Shown here piece after piece: positions 59,301 to 64,000 of a stretch of DNA of 64,000 nt. Source of the stretch: Clitopilus passeckerianus. Lineage: Eukaryota; Basidiomycota; Agaricomycetes; Agaricales; Entolomataceae. A program made the position numbers and the translations under genes. Where the stretch lies: positions 1-64,000 of the forward strand of contig CALYLX010000072.1 in assembly GCA_944990035.1 (NCBI GenBank). Reading direction: 5' to 3'. The stretch's first letter is position 1. Each line of letters begins with the position of its first letter. The notes under the pieces are model-generated. The model worked only from the letters and a program-made list of their open reading frames with translations. It had not been told where the DNA came from and ran no database searches.

Positions 59301-59515
59301 TGCTGCTGGAGGAGCTGGTTGAAGTGTATGTTCGTGAGAAGGATTGGCCAGCAGCTCGCCTGGCGTGCGAGGAGACGTTGAAAGAGTGTAGGAAGGGGTC
59401 CGGTTTCAGTATTGACTGGCTGGCAGAGCGTGCCCAGTGGAATCTGGATTATATCAAGGCTAGAGAAGAAGGTCTTGACGAGCCTAGTGAATACTGTGAT
59501 CCTCCGCGGTGGTGA
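56370..59515 (+). CDS. NLR: MLKL/HeLo-like N-terminal bundle, STAND (NB-ARC-type) NTPase, helical-repeat C-terminus
   Basis: 974 residues from five exons (56370-56444, 56495-56707, 56765-56916, 56972-57110, 57170-59515), all in phase. Residues about 45-230 form an amphipathic helical bundle (VPLVKEVIDIGLSILTTCE, VQERVAELKNRVASYLLVLA, DCLSIITARLDAINQQNVVL, QTLRGIHAAQDLTRIQHQVE) whose pattern resembles the MLKL N-terminal/HeLo cell-death domains. The NTPase follows: FIGRD, Walker A GPGGIGKT (about 290-297), Walker B YILLLDNFE (about 363-371), ILLTMRS sensor-like strand and IGLLPYAVTLIA (GLPLA-like). The C-terminal about 350 residues look like TPR-type helical pairs, without clear consensus. Fungal NLRs of this kind are thought to act in self/non-self recognition. 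The trigger is unknown. Confidence 0.85.
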
Positions 59516-59891
59516 ATAGGGGAATTTCGGGCTTTTAGGTTTCCAGATATATTTATAACACATAAATATGTAACCATTTATGCCATTTTTTTTGTCCATT
59601 CATCACATCCTTATACAAACGGGCTTTTTCCTTGAAATTCGTTCCAAAGCTAACTCTCAATATATATCTCGTGGCTGTGCATCACCACGGAAACTGCCTG
59701 CGCTTATGATCATCCCTGTTACATGGTATAATCGCCGAATGCTGTCCAGTCAACACTCTGGTATATAAGATGGGCCTGGCACTTTCCCAGGTCTTCAGCT
59801 GGTCTCATCCCTCTACTAACCCCCCAAAGAACTGGTGCCGGTCGCTTCAATTCATCTTCACCCAACTTGACAAGTCTACATCCTATCTAAA
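59516..59891. other. Intergenic
   Basis: 376 bp; the promoter of the next secreted-protein gene has a TATA box (listed). Confidence 0.5.
59762..59768 (+). promoter_or_regulatory. TATA box of the secreted-protein gene at 59892
   Basis: tatataa in ctggtatataagatgg, about 125 bp upstream of ATG 59892. Confidence 0.45.
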
Positions 59892-60767
59892 ATGGTTCAC
59901 ACTACCTCTACCCTCGCTGTTGCTGTCGTCGCTCTTAGCGCTGCTTCTACCCTCGCGGTGCCCAACTTGTATGTAAACCATATCATCTTACTCCTGAGTC
60001 GTTGGTCTGACTGTCTCGTTCTTAGTGGTGCTGGTGAATTCCTTGAAGCTCGCGACTTCTACGATGACAATGCTCTCGCTGCCCGTGGCTTCTTCGACTT
60101 CTTCAAGAGCAAGAAAGCAGCTTCTAAACCCGCCTTGAAGTCCGGCACCTCTTCACTCGCTCCGATTCCAGCAGCTACGCCTGGAACCGCGAAAGGAGCT
60201 GCCGCTGTTAACCCAGCTGGTGGGGCAATGCCCACCGTTACAAGGCACCTAAGACCCAAACCCACCGAATGCAAGGCCGGCGAAAGACCTTCATGGGACA
60301 AGGTCAAGCATGCGCCCATTCACCGCTCTGGCCGGTTGTCTTCGTCAGGAAAAGCCCAACAACCATTAGCTCCTGGTGCAGCCCCCGCTGTCCCATCACT
60401 TGCTGCACGGTCGGCTGCCCCAACCGCTGTCTCAGCTGGCGCCCTAACTCAACCCACTCCTGAGCCCCAGGCAGGTGGTCCCAAGAAGGTCTTTGGCGCC
60501 AAGGATGTCATTGCCACCCGAACCACGGCAGGGAAGGACGGCCATAAAACTGTTATACACGTCCTTCCTCCAAGGACAACAAGATGCTACGCGGCCACAC
60601 CTACTGGACATGCCTCTGCCAACTCGCTGTCAAGGACGGCCAGTCACGAGGCTGATGAACATGCTCTTCCTGGAGCACCAGAACATCATCTACATGCGGA
60701 AGCTCATGCAAAACTGTTGGCTAGGGCTGCTGACATTCTGGCTGAATACATCAACCAGCTGGATTAG
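59892..60767 (+). CDS. Secreted Ala/Pro-rich protein, unrecognised
   Basis: The signal peptide MVHTTSTLAVAVVALSAAST is followed by LAVPN. A 57-nt intron (59969-60025, gtatgt...ttcttag) is a multiple of three and stop-free; its removal gives 272 residues and joins AVPN to FGAGEFLEARDFYDDN. The propeptide-like start (EARDFYDDNALAARGFFDFF) is followed by a Lys/Ala/Pro-rich, low-complexity body, a KPTECKAGERPSW patch, and a His-rich C-terminal helix (ALPGAPEHHLHAEAHAKLLA). Only two Cys. No family recognised. It lies just downstream of the NLR on the same strand. Confidence 0.7.
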   Translation: MVHTTSTLAVAVVALSAASTLAVPNLYVNHIILLLSRWSDCLVLSGAGEFLEARDFYDDNALAARGFFDFFKSKKAASKPALKSGTSSLAPIPAATPGTAKGAAAVNPAGGAMPTVTRHLRPKPTECKAGERPSWDKVKHAPIHRSGRLSSSGKAQQPLAPGAAPAVPSLAARSAAPTAVSAGALTQPTPEPQAGGPKKVFGAKDVIATRTTAGKDGHKTVIHVLPPRTTRCYAATPTGHASANSLSRTASHEADEHALPGAPEHHLHAEAHAKLLARAADILAEYINQLD

Positions 60768-61524
60768 GTGAAAGATTAGGTGGTTACTTTTACTGCGTAC
60801 TTGGGGTTTCTATACAGAAAAGTGTGGAACAGGAAAAATAGATTGAAATGAGCGTGAAAGTCTGTTGCATTCTGCAAATTTGTTAGACGCGTTGTTGACG
60901 TCTATTGACGCGTTCCAGAGTGTGACATTCCGTTATATTGGGGACCATCAACTCGAAAGCGGTCGAATGCAGTCTGAACGCTGCCTAGCGAAGACTCTCG
61001 TGTACTCACATTATTGTTTTACTGGAGTGGTTACAACTTACTTGAGGCTCGTCAAAGCCCTCCAACCATTCACACAGCTAAGACAGACCACCCAAGTCCT
61101 GCATCGGAGGTTATCAGGCATCCCTGCCGCAGTGCCGCGTGCTGTTCTATAACCACTTTGGACAATTGAGGCGCCCAGACCTAACAATCTCACCGTAGTT
61201 TGAGTGCCCAAAGAAAAGATGCAAGTGTAACAATCACATATTAGTCGTCTGGTTTTAAATCCTAGCAAGCTTGCGTTCAGGGACGGATGCAGAAGCTGGA
61301 TTCTTCGCCTGCGTGGACAGGCCGCCGGAAAAATGGCTCGGAGATGGCCGGTCACCAAGTCCAGAGTCTAGAAGATTGTCAAAGGTTGTCTTAACACCAG
61401 TAGCGGGCGTGCAGCAGATATAGAAGGGCTGAAAGGCAACGAAAATCTCGAGACAACAGTGAGTTCTCTATAATCACATTGCCCTGGTCACCTGCTAGAT
61501 TCTAGGCTTACTTCTATCACCGTC
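60768..61524. other. Intergenic
   Basis: 757 bp. Short overlapping frames on both strands, none supported. No repeats seen. Confidence 0.5.
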
Positions 61525-62913
61525 ATGCCACCGCTCGAGTCCACCAACGTTTCTCCGAACTCCACCCTTCCCATTGAGCTATTCACACCCATCGTTGAGA
61601 ACCTGACCAACACCCAAGCGTTGCTCCGGTTGAGTTTGGTGTCGAAGCATTTCCTCGACATCACCCGAACACGATCGTTCTCGCATTTAGCCATTGGTTC
61701 TCGCCATCAACTAAGGAGATTCTTTATATTGCTTTCTAGATCCTCATGGACAAGCTTTACGAGGGCTGTGAGGGTGGTTGAGTTCTGCTGCCCTAGCCGG
61801 TGGGAGTACCATCTCTATGAGGGCGCCGAGGCCATCCGCGAAGACATCATACGATCTCATCTCGTTCGCCTAGAGTCGTTGCACCTGAACCTAGTAGACT
61901 GGGACTCCATACCCTCCTATCTTCTCAACATCTTCCAAAACCTCGACTTCCTCCATATCAAGATTGTAGGAAATTATATGACAACTCCATCCCGAATCGG
62001 CTTTCTCCGCTTCATCAACCATCTCCCATCCTCCCTCCAAACTATCACACTCGAATCCCTCTACTTCCGCAACTTCTATATTCGACTCGCCTCTAAAGTA
62101 TCTGAGCTTCTGGGACCACTTAATTTCGCGCGGCTTGACTACATTTCTGCAGCGTCCCTCTGCGCTCAGTGGGATATTGCTGAGCTCGACGGCTTGGCTC
62201 GCAGGATAGATACATTCGTTCTGGGCAACTTGCTGGATCTTGAGGCGGAGCTGTCTTATGATGTTTGGTCACCTACATTCCACCGGCTCTTCTTCAGGCG
62301 CGTTGGGAAGTGTATTCAACATATGGTGATTCAACTACCTTCGGAGATCGAGACTAGAGATGTGAGGCTACCATTGACAGGTAAAATTAAACCAAATTCG
62401 CCGCTTCGTGCGTTAACTTCTATCATGATCTCATAAGTTCTCGCAGATGCGCTTGACCGATATGCCATGCTCGACCTATCCCGGTGCTGGAACCTACGCT
62501 CTGTCGAGATTCGGACGGTTGAATTGGATCAAAACGGCCAAGAGCTTCTGTCTTTTCAGTTGGAAGTTCTAAAGCTGGCTTTATCCACAATCCCACCATT
62601 ATCGCTGCACTATCTGACAGTGACAGTCATGCCGCAGGCTGAGCCGCGGACTCTATCCCCCGAGGCTTCAAGCGGAGGCATTCTGCGCGAACGCCCAGTA
62701 TCATTAGTACAAATAATTCGGGATATCCAAGATTTATTCCCAAATCTGATACGGATTACTGTGGTTCTGGATTTGCACCCCGATCTGCAGCTTCAGGCTG
62801 ATACATCCCTGACGAAGGGAACTCGGTCGGAGGGGGTGATGGGCAGAGTTATTGCAGAATACGGGATGGAGGCACTGACAAAGGATGAGATGGTGGTGAT
62901 TCAGGTTCTTTGA
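61525..62913 (+). CDS. F-box-like protein, third copy
   Basis: 440 residues in two exons (61525-62380, 62447-62913). The N-terminal F-box-like stretch is LPIELFTPIVENLTNTQALL, then RLSLVSKHFLDITRTRSFSH. LRR-like leucines follow (LVRLESLHLNLVDWDSIPSY, LQTITLESLYFRNFY). Its sequence is not close to the tandem pair at 37-40 kb (different F-box, different intron place), so it is another branch of the large Agaricomycete family. Predicted SCF adaptor; target unknown. Confidence 0.7.
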
Positions 62914-63621
62914 GGGAAGATTGGGACGGTCATTGTAGGTCTTTTTGACATGTAAAGGTTAGTATGATTGGGATGTTCATTGTAGATGTCCCAGATTCCC
63001 TGCATTCAAAATCCAGAATTTAATAAGTTTTTTTAAAAAAGAAAGGCCAAAATGATCACTGGAACACATGCTAAGAAGCGGATTTATGAGCCTCCAGATC
63101 CAGATCCCAATAAAATTAGGGACACTTCTTCAAGGGGCACGCTGAATCGAGTACATCTGCAACGTCTTCCTCTTCAAACGGGTCCGCTTCCTCCATCCTT
63201 ACCACCCCCGTGGCCGTCACGGAGAAGAGGCGAGGTTAAAAGCAGCTCCTATGCCGGGCGAAGAAGTGCTGAGGCGCGTTCTTGCTTTAATTTCCTGGAC
63301 ATAGACTACAATAATGGCCCAATGATAAGAGCAAGAGGAGAGATAGCAGTGGAGTCTTTAAAAAGGTCACAAGAAGTGAGGGCGCTAACCACGCGTTATT
63401 GTGCCTTATTGACGCGTCTGATTCGATCTGCGGCCCGCCTGCCGTGTCCTAAAGGGCTTATTGCCCCATCAACCTCGCCGATAGCGTGAGTAATCCTCCA
63501 TGATATGGCGCTTGATCACATTGGCAAACGTTTGAGTCGGGCTGCTTATCTCGGCTTAACTCGCCCTGCCTCCTCTTTCACAACCTTGCGACTTTCTTGA
63601 CGACTAGTAACTGTCCAAGAG
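62914..63621. other. Intergenic
   Basis: 708 bp. A 145-codon frame at 63052-63489 begins with ATG but is Arg/Pro/Ser-rich without hydrophobic core or homology that I recognise, so it is not called. Confidence 0.5.
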
Positions 63622-64000
63622 ATGCTGTTCGAAAAAGCCGCATTGAACGACGGGAATGAGGTTCGTGTGCTACCTATGCCATGTAGTTGATTCAAGAGCT
63701 CATTTTGCACACACCTAGATTCCTACTATTGCATTCGGGACCGGCTCAGTTAACAAGTACCACGATATCTGGAAATACGTCGCTCAAGCTATAGATGCTG
63801 GGTTCACGCATATAGACACCGCTCAACGTACGCTCATAAACCAATACCTACCACAATTCAATTATTGACACGAGAACTCACTTTTATTCCTACAGTTTAC
63901 GGGAACGAAGAAAGCGTCAAGAAAGCTATCAAACGTGCGGGTTTGAAGAGAGAGGATTTCTACATTACGACCAAGTACGGAGGCGGGAAGATTCAGGAGA
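63622..64000 (+). CDS. Aldo-keto reductase, 5' part only
   Basis: NAD(P)H-dependent reductase of the TIM-barrel AKR superfamily. Exons 63622-63660, 63719-63827 and 63896 onward join in phase; the gene runs off the right edge. Visible landmarks are PTIAFGTGSVNKY (first strand with the Gly-rich turn), then FTHIDTAQ with the catalytic Asp, LYGNEESVKKAI with the catalytic Tyr, and FYITTKYGGG with the catalytic Lys. The His of the tetrad would lie outside the window. Substrate cannot be told from this part. Confidence 0.88.

Noticed and set aside
63052..63489. 145-codon open frame beginning with ATG
   Set aside because: Arg/Pro/Ser-rich composition without any hydrophobic core; reads as chance in an intergenic stretch.

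Overview
The window looks like nuclear DNA of a mushroom-forming basidiomycete (Agaricomycetes). Genes are dense and lie on both strands. They are cut by many short GT-AG introns of about 45-70 nt. The content also fits: Agaricomycete F-box-like genes, an NLR with a HeLo/MLKL-like N-terminus, plant-cell-wall enzymes (pectate lyase, GH43) and small secreted proteins. I recognised no tRNA, rRNA, CRISPR array, intact transposon or virus.

Layout. 0-1.1 kb: 5' part of the sterol C-5 desaturase gene ERG3, running off the left edge. 1.8-6.6 kb: a convergent pair of MFS transporters flanking a small secreted-protein gene. 7.8-9.4 kb: secreted pectate lyase. 9.8-11.7 kb: a tandem pair of small CHORD-like zinc-ligand proteins. 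12.5-13.4 kb: an unrecognised protein. 14.6-28.6 kb: housekeeping block with VPS39/VAM6, a large ankyrin-repeat protein, the mRNA export factor MEX67 and an acidic hypothetical protein. 29.0-35.7 kb: three head-to-tail MFS transporters on the minus strand. 37.0-40.0 kb: a tandem pair of F-box-like proteins. 40.8-43.2 kb: a secreted Pro/Asp/Asn-rich repeat protein. 43.8-44.5 kb: DUF4604/KIAA1143-like protein. 45.6-50.5 kb: two head-to-tail MFS transporters on the plus strand. 50.8-52.4 kb: the histone chaperone SPT2. 53.4-55.0 kb: intronless secreted GH43. 55.2-55.7 kb: small Cys-rich secreted protein. 56.4-59.5 kb: NLR. 59.9-60.8 kb: another secreted protein. 61.5-62.9 kb: a third F-box-like protein. 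From 63.6 kb: start of an aldo-keto reductase, cut by the right edge.

Themes. Seven related DHA1-type MFS genes fall into three local subgroups recognisable by their N-termini, so local duplication has shaped the region. CHORD-like and F-box-like genes are also duplicated in tandem. Pectate lyase, GH43 and the secreted proteins suggest a plant-litter or plant-associated lifestyle. Three otherwise well-preserved genes carry one or two apparent single-base deletions, each in a short homopolymer run. Base-calling or assembly error is at least as likely as true pseudogenes.

The most interesting loci are the NLR with a necroptosis-like N-terminal helical bundle, the CHORD-like pair, the repeat protein with a fresh 42-bp minisatellite, and a duplicated 72-bp module in the GH43 promoter.
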